A stretch of DNA of 64,000 nucleotides from Salinarimonas ramus (GTDB lineage Bacteria; Pseudomonadota; Alphaproteobacteria; Rhizobiales; Beijerinckiaceae), in NCBI RefSeq assembly GCF_014645695.1, contig NZ_BMMF01000005.1:49797-113796 (forward strand), given 5' to 3'. Both the position numbers and the translations under genes were made by a program. Position 1 is the stretch's first letter; each line of letters starts with the position of its first letter. Shown here piece by piece: positions 54,716-63,512 of this stretch. Under the pieces are notes generated by a model. It ran no database searches, was not told where the DNA came from, and worked only from the letters and a program-made list of their open reading frames with translations.

Positions 54716-56694
54716 GCGAGGCGCCGGCGCGAGCGCGGCTCGAGCGGATCGCCTCCTGTGCGCTTCCGACGGGCGTGAGCGGGGTGTCCAGCATCGCCTT
54801 CCTCCCCGGCGGCGATCGGATCCTCGTGGGTACCGGATCGCGGCACTACGTCGTCTACGACCGGCTCGGACGTCTCGTTCGTCAGGCATCGGCGCCGTTC
54901 TGCCCGCGCGCGACCAGCCCCTCGCCCGACGGCACGCTGCTCGTGGCCTGCGGCGAGAGCTCGGAGGTCGTCGTTCACGACGATAATCTCGAAGTCGCGC
55001 TCTCGCTGAGCGTGACCGACCGCTTCCTGAACGCAAACCTCTGGCTGGACGCAGGAGATCGTTTCGCCGTCGCCGGCGAGACCGGACGCGTCCACGAGAT
55101 CTCCATGCGGGAACGTCGGGTGCTGCGCACGAGCGACCTCTCGGGCCCGATCCTCGCCCTCGCGGTGACGGGCGACGGTGCGCTGCTCGCCTCGACCTAT
55201 TCCGGTCGGCTCTACCGACTCGGGTCCGGCGAGCCGCAGATCCTGCTCACGGCACCACGCGCTCTCTGGAGCGTGACGACCGCGGGCGAGAGCTGGCTCG
55301 CGGGCGGAGACGACGGACAGATCGTCTCGGGCCTCACGGGAGAGACCGCCTACGTGGCCGCCGGCGCGGTCGCGGCCCTGCGGGCGACACCTCACGGCGC
55401 CGTCCTCGCGCTGTGCCACGACGACAGCGTGCGCGCGCTTTCCCCCGACGGCGCGGTCCTGCACGCGCACCCGTCCTATCCCGGCTGGGCCGCGACGCTC
55501 GCCGTCGACGCGCCCGGCACGCGTGTCGCCCACGTCGAGCCGAGCGGCGGGGCCGTGGCCGTCGCCGAGATCCTTTGGGACGGCGACGACACTACGGAGC
55601 TGCATCCGTCGAGATCCCGACCATCCGTCCGCTTGGCGAATCGCCGCCGCATCGCCGTGGGGGAGGCGATCGGATCACCGGACGGGCGACGGATCGCGAC
55701 CGACCTCGCCGCGATCCAGGACCGCATCCGCAGCCTCTACGCCGCCGGTCCGGACGGACGCGAGAGGCGGGACGATCATTCAACGGGATGGGCGCTCGCC
55801 GCGCTCGTCCTCGACGCGTGCGCCGTCCACCGCGACGGGCGTGTCGTGGTGATCCCCCATTCCGCACCGCTGCCGAGGCCCCGTGGCATCCGCGTCCCGC
55901 GGCCGGACGCCGCCCTGACGCAGCGCCGGATCGCGGCGCTGGGGCTGCAGAGCGGATTGTTCTCGCACCTGCGCGTCTGCGCCACCGCAGCGGAGCTGAC
56001 GAGCGCGGACGGCGCACGGCTCGCGATCGGCTGGGCCGGCGACGACATCTTCCTGGAGTGGGATGCGAGCACCCCTCCCGGAGATCTCGAGGCGGCGTTT
56101 CCCGCGCGCGCGCTCGCCCTGCTGGACCAGTTTCCGCCCCGCTTCGTCCACGACGCATGCCGAGGCGAGCTCGCATTGGCGTGCGAGCCCTGTCCTCCCC
56201 GTGCACCGGGGCTCCTCGAGGCGGCGATGACCTTCGGCCGAGATCGCGACGCGACGCGCGCCTTGCGCGGCGTCGAGGCCGCGCGCATCCCCCTCGTGTC
56301 GATCCTCGCCGAGGACGCGCACGACGACGTCGCCGAACGGATCGTCGATCTCGTGGAGGCGCTGGGCCATCGTGCCGTTCGCCACCGGCCGGGCCGAACG
56401 GACACCGGCGACGACGGCGATCCCGTCGCGCTCCACGTCCCCGTCTTCGGGTCGCGCTCCGCCGGCTGGCAGGACCGCGCCTTCGGAACGGAGCTGGCGC
56501 GCGTCGCGAGCGCCCATCGCAGCGGGTCGCGGCAGCGCTGGCTTCCGGTGTTCGCCTCGCGCGCGGCCGAGCGCGAGGTCCGTCTGTCGGCGCACCTGCA
56601 GACCTACGACAGCCTCACCCTCGAAGATCGCTCCGAGCGCGACCTCCTCGAGATCCTGAGCGCCGCCATCCTCGCCGATCGCGCGCGCTTCTAG
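54712..56694 (+). CDS. Beta-propeller protein with possible TIR-like C-terminal domain
   Basis: 660 residues of no family I can name. Residues 1-320 show about six or seven repeats of four-stranded character (ISSIAFLPGGDRILVGTG-type blades such as SSIAFLPGGDRILVGTGSRH, AIWSVTTAGES, AVAALRATPHGAVLAL), pointing to a WD40/NHL-like propeller. Residues about 330-520 are unassigned. Residues about 523-655 (IPLVSILAEDAHDDVAERIV, then VALHVPVFGSRSAGWQDRAF and WLPVFASRA) have the order of strands and the W-x-x-x-x-x-x-E stretch of TIR domains, but no decisive motif. It overlaps the N-hydroxylase stop (ATGA), so is co-translated with it. Confidence 0.5.
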   Translation: MSEAPARARLERIASCALPTGVSGVSSIAFLPGGDRILVGTGSRHYVVYDRLGRLVRQASAPFCPRATSPSPDGTLLVACGESSEVVVHDDNLEVALSLSVTDRFLNANLWLDAGDRFAVAGETGRVHEISMRERRVLRTSDLSGPILALAVTGDGALLASTYSGRLYRLGSGEPQILLTAPRALWSVTTAGESWLAGGDDGQIVSGLTGETAYVAAGAVAALRATPHGAVLALCHDDSVRALSPDGAVLHAHPSYPGWAATLAVDAPGTRVAHVEPSGGAVAVAEILWDGDDTTELHPSRSRPSVRLANRRRIAVGEAIGSPDGRRIATDLAAIQDRIRSLYAAGPDGRERRDDHSTGWALAALVLDACAVHRDGRVVVIPHSAPLPRPRGIRVPRPDAALTQRRIAALGLQSGLFSHLRVCATAAELTSADGARLAIGWAGDDIFLEWDASTPPGDLEAAFPARALALLDQFPPRFVHDACRGELALACEPCPPRAPGLLEAAMTFGRDRDATRALRGVEAARIPLVSILAEDAHDDVAERIVDLVEALGHRAVRHRPGRTDTGDDGDPVALHVPVFGSRSAGWQDRAFGTELARVASAHRSGSRQRWLPVFASRAAEREVRLSAHLQTYDSLTLEDRSERDLLEILSAAILADRARF

Positions 56695-56726
56695 TCGTGC
56701 CGGCATCGATCAAGGAGCAATCCCGC

Positions 56727-57605
56727 ATGCGGTCGAACGAGCTCGGCGCCTACGCCGCCGCCGTCGTCACCCTGTCCTTGTGGGCGTCGTCCTTCGTGGG
56801 CATACGCGTCGCCCTGGAGACCTGGACGCCGGGCGGACTCGCCCTCCTCCGCTACGTCGTCGCGGCGGGGTCGCTCCTGTGCCTGCTGCCGTTCCTCGAT
56901 CTCGGCGATCGCATGAAGCCGAACCGCGCCGACGTCCTCATGTTCTCGGCCTTCGCCCTGCTCGGCGTGGTCGGCTACCATGTCGGCCTCAACATCGGCG
57001 AGCAGACCGTCACGGCGGCCACGGCGAGCTTTCTCGTCGCGCAGATCCCCCTCGTCACGCTCGTGCTGAACGCGGCCCTGTTCGGCGAGCGGCTCACGCC
57101 GGTGCGCGCCACGGGGCTCGTGGTCGGCCTCTCGGGGACGGGCATGATCCTGGTCGGCGAGGCCGAGGGGCTGTCGATCGACTTCGGCGTGCTCTGGATC
57201 GTGATGGCGATCGTCTCCGAGAGCCTGTACTTCATCTACCAGAAGCGTGCGCTCAGCCGTTTCACCCCGTTCGGCCTGAACTTCTACACGACCCTCTTCG
57301 CCGTCGTCTTCATGGCGCCGTTCCTGCTCGATCTCACGGTCGCCGGAGCGGTGGTCGATGCGGCGGCGATCGGCGTCGTCGTCTATCTCGGCATCTTCCC
57401 CGCGGCGGTGGCCTACCTCTTGTGGAGCTATGCGATCAATGCGCTCGGCGCCTCCCGCACCGCGGCCACGCTCTACGCGCTTCCGCTCGTGACCATCGCG
57501 ATGGGCTTCGTGCTCATCGGCGAGCTGCCGACGACCCTGGCCATGCTCGGAGGCGGCATCGCGCTGTCGGGCGCCTATCTCTGCAGCCGCGAGCCACGCA
57601 CCTGA
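56727..57605 (+). CDS. EamA/DMT-superfamily exporter
   Basis: Inner-membrane drug/metabolite transporter of 292 residues with ten helices, two EamA halves (AVVTLSLWASSFVGIRVALETWTPGGLALLRY, then LWIVMAIVSESLYFIYQKRALSRF). The first half ends FGERLTPVRATGLVVGLSGTGMIL. AAGGAG precedes ATG 56727 by 9 nt. In biosynthetic clusters such proteins commonly export the product or a precursor; a second EamA is at 62577. Confidence 0.86.
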   Translation: MRSNELGAYAAAVVTLSLWASSFVGIRVALETWTPGGLALLRYVVAAGSLLCLLPFLDLGDRMKPNRADVLMFSAFALLGVVGYHVGLNIGEQTVTAATASFLVAQIPLVTLVLNAALFGERLTPVRATGLVVGLSGTGMILVGEAEGLSIDFGVLWIVMAIVSESLYFIYQKRALSRFTPFGLNFYTTLFAVVFMAPFLLDLTVAGAVVDAAAIGVVVYLGIFPAAVAYLLWSYAINALGASRTAATLYALPLVTIAMGFVLIGELPTTLAMLGGGIALSGAYLCSREPRT

Positions 57606-57636
57606 AACACCCCGTGCGACGGTCGGAGAGGAAACA

Positions 57637-57654
57637 ATGCATTACTTCGGATAG
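57637..57654 (+). other. Five-codon mini reading frame with strong ribosome-binding site
   Basis: GGAGAGG (57624-57630) lies 6 nt before ATG CAT TAC TTC GGA TAG (MHYFG). It is out of frame with the downstream flavoenzyme and sits in the 144-bp leader. It may be a leader peptide, or a chance match. Confidence 0.3.
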
Positions 57655-57666
57655 GGCGAAGAATCG

Positions 57667-57695
57667 TTGACAGCTTTCGATTGATCTACTAGTGA
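57667..57695 (+). promoter_or_regulatory. Possible secondary promoter before the flavoenzyme gene
   Basis: Consensus -35 TTGACA (57667-57672) followed after 17 nt by TAGTGA (57690-57695), about 55 bp before the ATG. The -10 is poor, so weak evidence, but the gap is A+T-rich and no other start site is visible for the second half of the cluster. Confidence 0.35.
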
Positions 57696-57749
57696 TCGCC
57701 TTCCCCGCACGCCTGCACCACGGCGAGACGCGTGGGCGAAGCGGAAGCG

Positions 57750-59546
57750 ATGATGCGGCGCATTCTGGTAACGTCTCACCTCACGCAGGACGGCACCGAA
57801 CGATACCTTGCGGCGAACGTGCTCTACAGGCCCGACCTGCGACGTCGCGATCCGGTCCTCGTCCGGCAGGAGGTGGCGCGGATCGCGCCCGACCTGATCA
57901 TCGTCTGCGCGGCGGATCAGGCTCTGCTCGACGCCGTCGGGAACACCCCGGATCTACGGATCGTGGTCTTCGCCACGACGGCGGACGCGATCGAGCCCGG
58001 CACGCTCGACCACCCCGGCGTTTCCCTCGCACTCGCTGCCACGCAGGCGCAGGCGGAGCGTGCGGCGTTCGCGGAAGCCGAGCGGCGGCTGCGTCCCGTC
58101 CCCACGGCGCCCGCGGTCGGCAGGGTGCCGGGCAAGCGCGTCGCCATGGTCGGCGCGGGAGCGGTCAACCTCGTCACCGCGCTACGCCTCGCCCGGGCGG
58201 GCTACGAGGTCGACGTCTTCGACCGCATGCCGGACCCGCTCGAGACGGACGATTTTCCGGCGGACGCGGTGGGCGCCACTTTCGGCGGCCTCGATGCCCG
58301 CATCTTCTCCTACAACGAATCGCGCCACCATCTCTATCGGGGGGTCGCCACGCGCTCGGAGATCCGCTTCCGGCACCGGATCTCGGACGCGGGCTGGCTG
58401 TCGCGCGACCTCGACACGCTGGACGACGAGGAGCGCGGCTGGATCGATCGCCTGGAAGCCGTGCCGCCCTGGCTGGCGGGCGTCTACAATCGCTGCATCC
58501 TCGACTACAATCGCGCGAGCCTCGCACGCTGGCACGAGATCTTCGGCGTCTTCCCGGCGCTGCTGCGGGGCGCCAATCTCGTCGACCGCCTGCTGCGCGT
58601 CTACCAGACGCAGGCCGCCTTCGCCGCAGCCAGCCGCTCGGAGCGCATCCTGGGCGCGCGCCGCGAGATCCTGTCGGCGTCGGATCTCGTGGCGGCGGAG
58701 CCCTGCTTCGCGGATGCGGCGCGATCGGGAGCGGTCGCCGGAGCACTGCGGGTCGAGGGCTTCTCGATCAACGTCAAGACGCTCTCGCGCAACATCGTCC
58801 GGCTGCTCGCCGCACGCGGCGTGCGCTTCCACTGGGGACGCGCGCTCACCGCGATGCGCACGGACGCGGCGGGCAGGATCGCCTCGCTTCGTTTCGGCGA
58901 GGAGGAGGTCGTCGCCGATCACGTCGTCGTCAGCCCGGGAGCCTACGCGCGGCTCGGAGGCGGCGGCGAGGACACGCTTCCGGACGTCGCCTCCGTGATC
59001 GGCATGTGGATCACGCTGCCGAACGAGGACGTGCCGCTCGCCACGCCGCTGAAGGTCAGGCGCCGCGGGTTCGCGGCGAGCGAGGCCGCCGAGGGTGCGA
59101 ACGTCATCCCGGGCCACGGCCCGGACGGTCGGCCCGTGATCTACTGCAGCTCCGGCCACGGCTTCGTCGGCAAGACGCCCCTTCGTGCGGACGCCTGCGA
59201 CCTCGACGAGCTCGCGCGCTGCATCCGCGAGACGGCGGAGGAGCTCTTCCCCGACAAGGTGCGCGAGGCGCGTCGGCGCGGCATGCTCGACGTTCCGCCC
59301 GCCTCCTGCATCCGGCCGTGGACGTCCTCCGGGCTCGGCGTGTTCGTGCGCCGCGAGACGGCCGGCGGTGGCGCGGCGGTCGTGACCGGGGGGCACAACA
59401 CCGGCGGCTTCGCCCAGGCGCCGGCCGTCGCCGAAGCCGTGCTCGAAGCCCTGCGCGGCGGAACGCCCGAGATGGCGGAGCTCTATCATCCAGATCGCGC
59501 GACGGCGCTGGCCGAGGCGCCCACCGCGCCGGAGCGCGCGGCATGA
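57750..59546 (+). CDS. DAO-family FAD oxidoreductase with N-terminal extension
   Basis: 598 residues. The DAO-type FAD motif KRVAMVGAGAVNLVTALRLARAGYEVDVFDR begins only around residue 130; before it is a Rossmann-like or flavodoxin-like region (RRILVTSHLTQDGTERYLAA, then LIIVCAADQALLDAVG) of unknown role. Then FGGLDARIFSYNESRHHLYRG, VEGFSINVKTLSRNIVRLLAARGVRF, ADHVVVSPGAYARLGG and, at the end, TSSGLGVFVRRETAGGGAAVVTGGHNTGGFAQAPAVAEAVL. In hydrazine pathways a DAO-type enzyme cleaves the lysine-derived part from the N-N product to free a hydrazino acid. ATG 57750 is used; GTG 57732 is an alternative. Ends ATGA overlapping the NRPS. Confidence 0.82.
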   Translation: MMRRILVTSHLTQDGTERYLAANVLYRPDLRRRDPVLVRQEVARIAPDLIIVCAADQALLDAVGNTPDLRIVVFATTADAIEPGTLDHPGVSLALAATQAQAERAAFAEAERRLRPVPTAPAVGRVPGKRVAMVGAGAVNLVTALRLARAGYEVDVFDRMPDPLETDDFPADAVGATFGGLDARIFSYNESRHHLYRGVATRSEIRFRHRISDAGWLSRDLDTLDDEERGWIDRLEAVPPWLAGVYNRCILDYNRASLARWHEIFGVFPALLRGANLVDRLLRVYQTQAAFAAASRSERILGARREILSASDLVAAEPCFADAARSGAVAGALRVEGFSINVKTLSRNIVRLLAARGVRFHWGRALTAMRTDAAGRIASLRFGEEEVVADHVVVSPGAYARLGGGGEDTLPDVASVIGMWITLPNEDVPLATPLKVRRRGFAASEAAEGANVIPGHGPDGRPVIYCSSGHGFVGKTPLRADACDLDELARCIRETAEELFPDKVREARRRGMLDVPPASCIRPWTSSGLGVFVRRETAGGGAAVVTGGHNTGGFAQAPAVAEAVLEALRGGTPEMAELYHPDRATALAEAPTAPERAA

Positions 59547-62500
59547 TCCCGGAGACGACGGATCGAGCCTCGCTGGCGCGCCTCCTCCTGGACGGCCTCT
59601 CACGGCACGACGGGCCGCTCTGGATCCAGGGATCGCGAACGGTCACGCGTCCGGAGGCCCGCGCCATGGTCGAGCGCGCGCGCGCATCGCTCGCGCGGGC
59701 CGGCGTCCGGGCGGGCGAGCGCTTGGCGCTGCATGGCGCTCCCGCTCCCGAGATCCTCGCCGCGCTCGTCGCGGCGCTCGTGGACGGGGTCGTCGTCGTC
59801 CCCGTCGATCCGCAGCTGACGAGCCATCGCAAGGCCCAGATCCTGGAGCTCGCGCCGGTGCGGGCCGTGCTCGACACCGTAGGTGGGCTGGACGCCCCGG
59901 CCGCGCTCGTGCGCGTCGACCTCGCAGCGGGCACCGCGCCGGCGGCTCGCGACACCGCTCCGGAGGTCGAGCCGGACGCTCCCGCCTACGTCTTCTTCAC
60001 CTCCGGGTCGACGGGCGCGCCGAAGCCCGTGGTCGGGCGCCGGGGCGGCCTCGCGCATTTCGTCGCGTGGGAGGCGCAGCTGCTCGCGCTCGAGCCGTCG
60101 GATCGCGTGGGCCTGCTCACCCGCTTCTCGTTCGACGTCGTCCTGCGCGACGTCCTCCTTCCGCTCGTCTCCGGCGCCATGTCCGTCATCCCCGCCCCGG
60201 GGGAGGCCGAGACGGCCGCGGGGATGATGGACTGGATCGCGCAGGCCGGCGTCAGCGTGCTGCACACGGTCCCCTCGATCGCGCACGCGATGCTGGCGGC
60301 CAGCCCGGATCGACCGGCCGCGCGCGCTCTGCGCCACAGCTTGTTTGCCGGCGAACCGCTCAACGCGAGCCTCGTCACGCGTTGGCGCCGCCGCTTCCCG
60401 CACGCGCAGATCCACAATCTTTACGGTCCCACCGAGACCACGCTGGCGAAGTTCCACGCCCGCGTTCCCGATCCCGCACCGGAGGGGATCCAGTCCTGCG
60501 GCGTGCCGCTGCCGGAGACGACGTACCTGATCGTCGGGCCCGACGGGGCGCGGTTGCCGCTGGGCGAGCTCGGGGAGGTCGCCATCGCGACGCGCCACCG
60601 CAGCCTCGGCTATGCGCGCCCGGACGGATCCCTGGTGCCGATCACCACGCCCGTCGAGGGCCTCGACTGCTACCGGACGGGAGATCTGGGCTTTCGCGAC
60701 GCCGACGGGCATCTCCATCTGCGCGGGCGACGGGACGATCAGGTCAAGATCATGGGCGTACGCCTGGAGCTCGCCGGCATCGCCGCTTCGATGGAGAGCC
60801 ATCCCGAGGTCGAGAAGGCGGTCGTGATCGCGGAGGACGACGAGAGCGGCGGCAAGCGCCTCGTCGCCTGGTACACGGCGCCGGCGCGAACGGACCCGGG
60901 TCCCGCGGCTCTGCGCGGCTTCCTCGCGGCCAGGCTGCCGGCCGCGGGCGTGCCGGCGCACCTCCTTCGCTGCGACGCGTTTCCCTTGACGCCCAACGGC
61001 AAGGTGGACAAGGCCCGGCTCGTGCGCCCTCCGGCCGAGCCGGAGACCTACGTGGCTCCCTCCGACTGCCTCGAGGCGCTCCTCGCAGCGGCTTTCGCGT
61101 CGGTGCTCGGGGTCGAGCGGGTCGGCGCGGATGCCGACTTCTTCGCGCTCGGCGGGGATTCGTTGGCGGCGGCGGGCGTTTGCGCCCTCCTCGCCGAGCA
61201 GGACGGACGCACCCTGTCGCCGGGCGCCTTCCTCGACGCGCCGACGCCCTCCGGCCTGGCGGCGCTGCTGGAGAGCCGCACCGAACCCGCCGCCGGGCCG
61301 ATCCCCCCGGCTCCAGACACGCTGTGGTTTCCCCTCTCGCCCCAGCAGCAGCGCTACTTCCGGACCTTCTGCGCCAGCGGGAACCGGAGCTGGTGCAACA
61401 TGGTCGCGCTGATCGATCTCCCGGACGGCGTCGAGGCCTTCGCGGTGGAGCAGGCGATCGCGGACATCGCCGTGCACCACGACAGCCTGCGCCTCGCCTT
61501 CGCCCTCGACGAGAACGGCACCGTCGTCCAGCGCATCGACCCCACCTCCGCCTTCACGTTGAGCACCGCGGATCTCGCGTCGCTCTCCTCCGAGGCCGTG
61601 GACGAGGCCGTCGCCGCGATGAAGCGGCGCGAGGGCGAGGAGCCCATCGACGTGTTCTCGGATCGAGCCTGCTTCCGCGCCACGCTCGTCCTCCTGCCCG
61701 GGGGCGCCCGCAAGCTCTTGTGGAACGTGCATCACCTCGTGAGCGACGGGACGAGCCAGGGCATCCTCGCCCGCTCGCTGGCGGAATGGTTCGCGGACAA
61801 GACGGCGTTCCGCCGCCGCAACGCGGCGCTTCCCTCGATACGCGACGTGGTCCATTTCGCACGCGGCCGCGCTCCGCACGAGCTCGGCCCCTATTTTCCG
61901 ACCCTGCTGACGCAGCCCGTCCCGTACCGCCACGCCTATCTCCCGCAGAATCGACCGGTCGCGGACCCGCAGCGCTGTCACGCCTACGAGAAGAGCCTCG
62001 GGGCGGATACGGTCGAGGCGCTGCGGATGAGGGCGCGCGACCTGCGGTGCACGCCCTACGTCCTCTTGCTCGGCGGCTGCATGCGCAGCCTGGCGGCGCT
62101 CACCGGGCGAACGGACCTGTGCGTCGTCACGCCCCTCGCAGGACGCGAGCATCCGGGGCTGCGGGACGTGATCGGCGATCTGATCAACCTCGTGTGCCTG
62201 CGGGTGCACGACCTCGATCGGCGAACGCCCGAGGCGCTCGCGACGCAGCTGCGCGAGCAGGTGCGAGAGGCGGCCCGGCGTCAGGAGGAGCAGTTCGATC
62301 GCGTGATCGACGCGATCGGCCTGCGCTTCGAGGCGGACCGGAACCCGCTGACGGGCTTCTCGCTCAACTACATGCCTCAGGGCGTGCCCGGGCCGGTGCG
62401 GCACGGCGAGCACGCCGATCGCGGCTACAAGCTGAAGTACGACCTGCTCTTCCTCGTGCGCGACTTCACCAACGCCGTGAACGTCGAGATCCAGTACCGA

Positions 62501-62584
62501 ACGGGCATCTACGACGCGAGCGAGGTCGCCGGCGTCTTCGACGCCTTCGAACGACACGTGAGGCTGATCTGCCGCCATGACTGA
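59543..62584 (+). CDS. Single-module NRPS (A-T-C)
   Basis: 1013 residues. Adenylation domain (1-495): A3 at residues 151-163 (FFTSGSTGAPKPV), A4 FSFDVVLRDV, A5 NLYGPTETT, A7 YRTGDL, A8 RRDDQVKIMGVRLE, A10 LTPNGKVDK. Carrier domain (about 505-570) with Ser540 in FFALGGDSLAAAG. Condensation domain (about 600-1013) with active His731 in HHLVSDG. By eye the pocket begins D-V-R at the GrsA 235/236/239 positions; the Asp indicates an alpha-amino acid, while the rest is unusual. The C domain at the C-terminus needs an acceptor amine, free or on another protein. No thioesterase is present. Starts ATG 59543. Confidence 0.9.
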   Translation: MIPETTDRASLARLLLDGLSRHDGPLWIQGSRTVTRPEARAMVERARASLARAGVRAGERLALHGAPAPEILAALVAALVDGVVVVPVDPQLTSHRKAQILELAPVRAVLDTVGGLDAPAALVRVDLAAGTAPAARDTAPEVEPDAPAYVFFTSGSTGAPKPVVGRRGGLAHFVAWEAQLLALEPSDRVGLLTRFSFDVVLRDVLLPLVSGAMSVIPAPGEAETAAGMMDWIAQAGVSVLHTVPSIAHAMLAASPDRPAARALRHSLFAGEPLNASLVTRWRRRFPHAQIHNLYGPTETTLAKFHARVPDPAPEGIQSCGVPLPETTYLIVGPDGARLPLGELGEVAIATRHRSLGYARPDGSLVPITTPVEGLDCYRTGDLGFRDADGHLHLRGRRDDQVKIMGVRLELAGIAASMESHPEVEKAVVIAEDDESGGKRLVAWYTAPARTDPGPAALRGFLAARLPAAGVPAHLLRCDAFPLTPNGKVDKARLVRPPAEPETYVAPSDCLEALLAAAFASVLGVERVGADADFFALGGDSLAAAGVCALLAEQDGRTLSPGAFLDAPTPSGLAALLESRTEPAAGPIPPAPDTLWFPLSPQQQRYFRTFCASGNRSWCNMVALIDLPDGVEAFAVEQAIADIAVHHDSLRLAFALDENGTVVQRIDPTSAFTLSTADLASLSSEAVDEAVAAMKRREGEEPIDVFSDRACFRATLVLLPGGARKLLWNVHHLVSDGTSQGILARSLAEWFADKTAFRRRNAALPSIRDVVHFARGRAPHELGPYFPTLLTQPVPYRHAYLPQNRPVADPQRCHAYEKSLGADTVEALRMRARDLRCTPYVLLLGGCMRSLAALTGRTDLCVVTPLAGREHPGLRDVIGDLINLVCLRVHDLDRRTPEALATQLREQVREAARRQEEQFDRVIDAIGLRFEADRNPLTGFSLNYMPQGVPGPVRHGEHADRGYKLKYDLLFLVRDFTNAVNVEIQYRTGIYDASEVAGVFDAFERHVRLICRHD

Positions 62585-63512
62585 CGAACGAAGCTCCGCC
62601 GGGCCCGGCGAGTATGCTCTTCTCCTGTTGCTCGCGTTCCTCTGGGGCGGCTCCTTCACGCTCATCGAGGTTGCGCTCGCGAGCTTCCCCCCGGCGACGA
62701 TCGTGGCGTGCCGCATCGGGCTGGGCGGGCTCGTGCTCCTGATCATCGCGCTCGCGAGGCGCGAGACCTTTCCGCGAACAGGGCGCACCTGGGCCGAGCT
62801 GCTCGTGCAGGGCACGCTGCAGGGCGGGTTGCCCTTCTTCCTGATCAGCTGGGGACAGCAGCACGTCGCCTCGAGCGTCGCGGGCATCGTGAACTCGACG
62901 CCGCCGATGTTCGTGTTCCTGCTCACTGTCTTCGTGCTGAGAACGGCGCCCTTCGACGCCCAGAAGCTGCTGGGCATCGTCCTGGGCCTGGGTGGCGTCA
63001 CCCTCATCGCCACCGCGACGGCCTCGGGGACAGACGACAGCAGCGTGCTCGCGGTGCTCGCGGTCACTGGCGCGAGCCTGTCCTACGCCTGCGGGGCGAT
63101 CTACGGCCGACGCTTCGCCGACCAGTCGGTCTTCGTCACGGCGAGCACGTCGCTGCTGCTCGCTGCGGCGCTGATCGCTCCGTTCGCGTATCTCCTCGAC
63201 GACCCGTTCGACCTGCAGCCCGCGCTGGCGCCGACGCTGGCGCTGCTCGGGCTCGCGCTGTTCTCGACGGCGCTGGCGAGCCTGATCTACTTTCGCCTGA
63301 TCAAGACGCTCGGCTCGCTGGCCACGACGTCGAACGCGTATCTGCGCGCGCTCTTCAGCATTCTCCTCGGCATCGTGCTGCTCTCCGAGCCGTTCACCTG
63401 GTCGATCGCGGCGGCGACGGTGCTGATCTTCCTCGGTGTCTTCATGGTCACGGGGCAGTTCCGCCGCCTCGTCACCGACCGGCTTCGACCGCGGGAGGCC
63501 GGCAATGCCTGA
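62577..63512 (+). CDS. EamA/DMT-superfamily exporter
   Basis: 311-residue membrane protein with about ten helices: LLLAFLWGGSFTLIEVALASFPPATIVACRIGLGG, FFLISWGQQHVASSVAGIVNSTPPMFVFLLTVFVLR, LGIVLGLGGVTLIATATAS, LFSTALASLIYFRLIKTLGSLATTSNAYLRALFSILLGIVLLSEPF, all typical of EamA. Its ATG overlaps the NRPS stop by 8 bp (ATGACTGA). Could export the product or an intermediate; the first EamA (56727) may handle a different compound. Confidence 0.86.
   Translation: MTDERSSAGPGEYALLLLLAFLWGGSFTLIEVALASFPPATIVACRIGLGGLVLLIIALARRETFPRTGRTWAELLVQGTLQGGLPFFLISWGQQHVASSVAGIVNSTPPMFVFLLTVFVLRTAPFDAQKLLGIVLGLGGVTLIATATASGTDDSSVLAVLAVTGASLSYACGAIYGRRFADQSVFVTASTSLLLAAALIAPFAYLLDDPFDLQPALAPTLALLGLALFSTALASLIYFRLIKTLGSLATTSNAYLRALFSILLGIVLLSEPFTWSIAAATVLIFLGVFMVTGQFRRLVTDRLRPREAGNA

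Noticed and set aside
57692-59542. Upstream extension of the NRPS frame (1630 codons)
   Set aside because: The first 617 codons overlap the DAO gene and have no domain; ATG 59543 gives a clean A domain start.
59600-63067. 1155-codon open frame opposite the NRPS
   Set aside because: Antisense shadow; composition is Arg/Ala/Gly/His-rich without any motif, while the plus strand has full A, T and C motifs.
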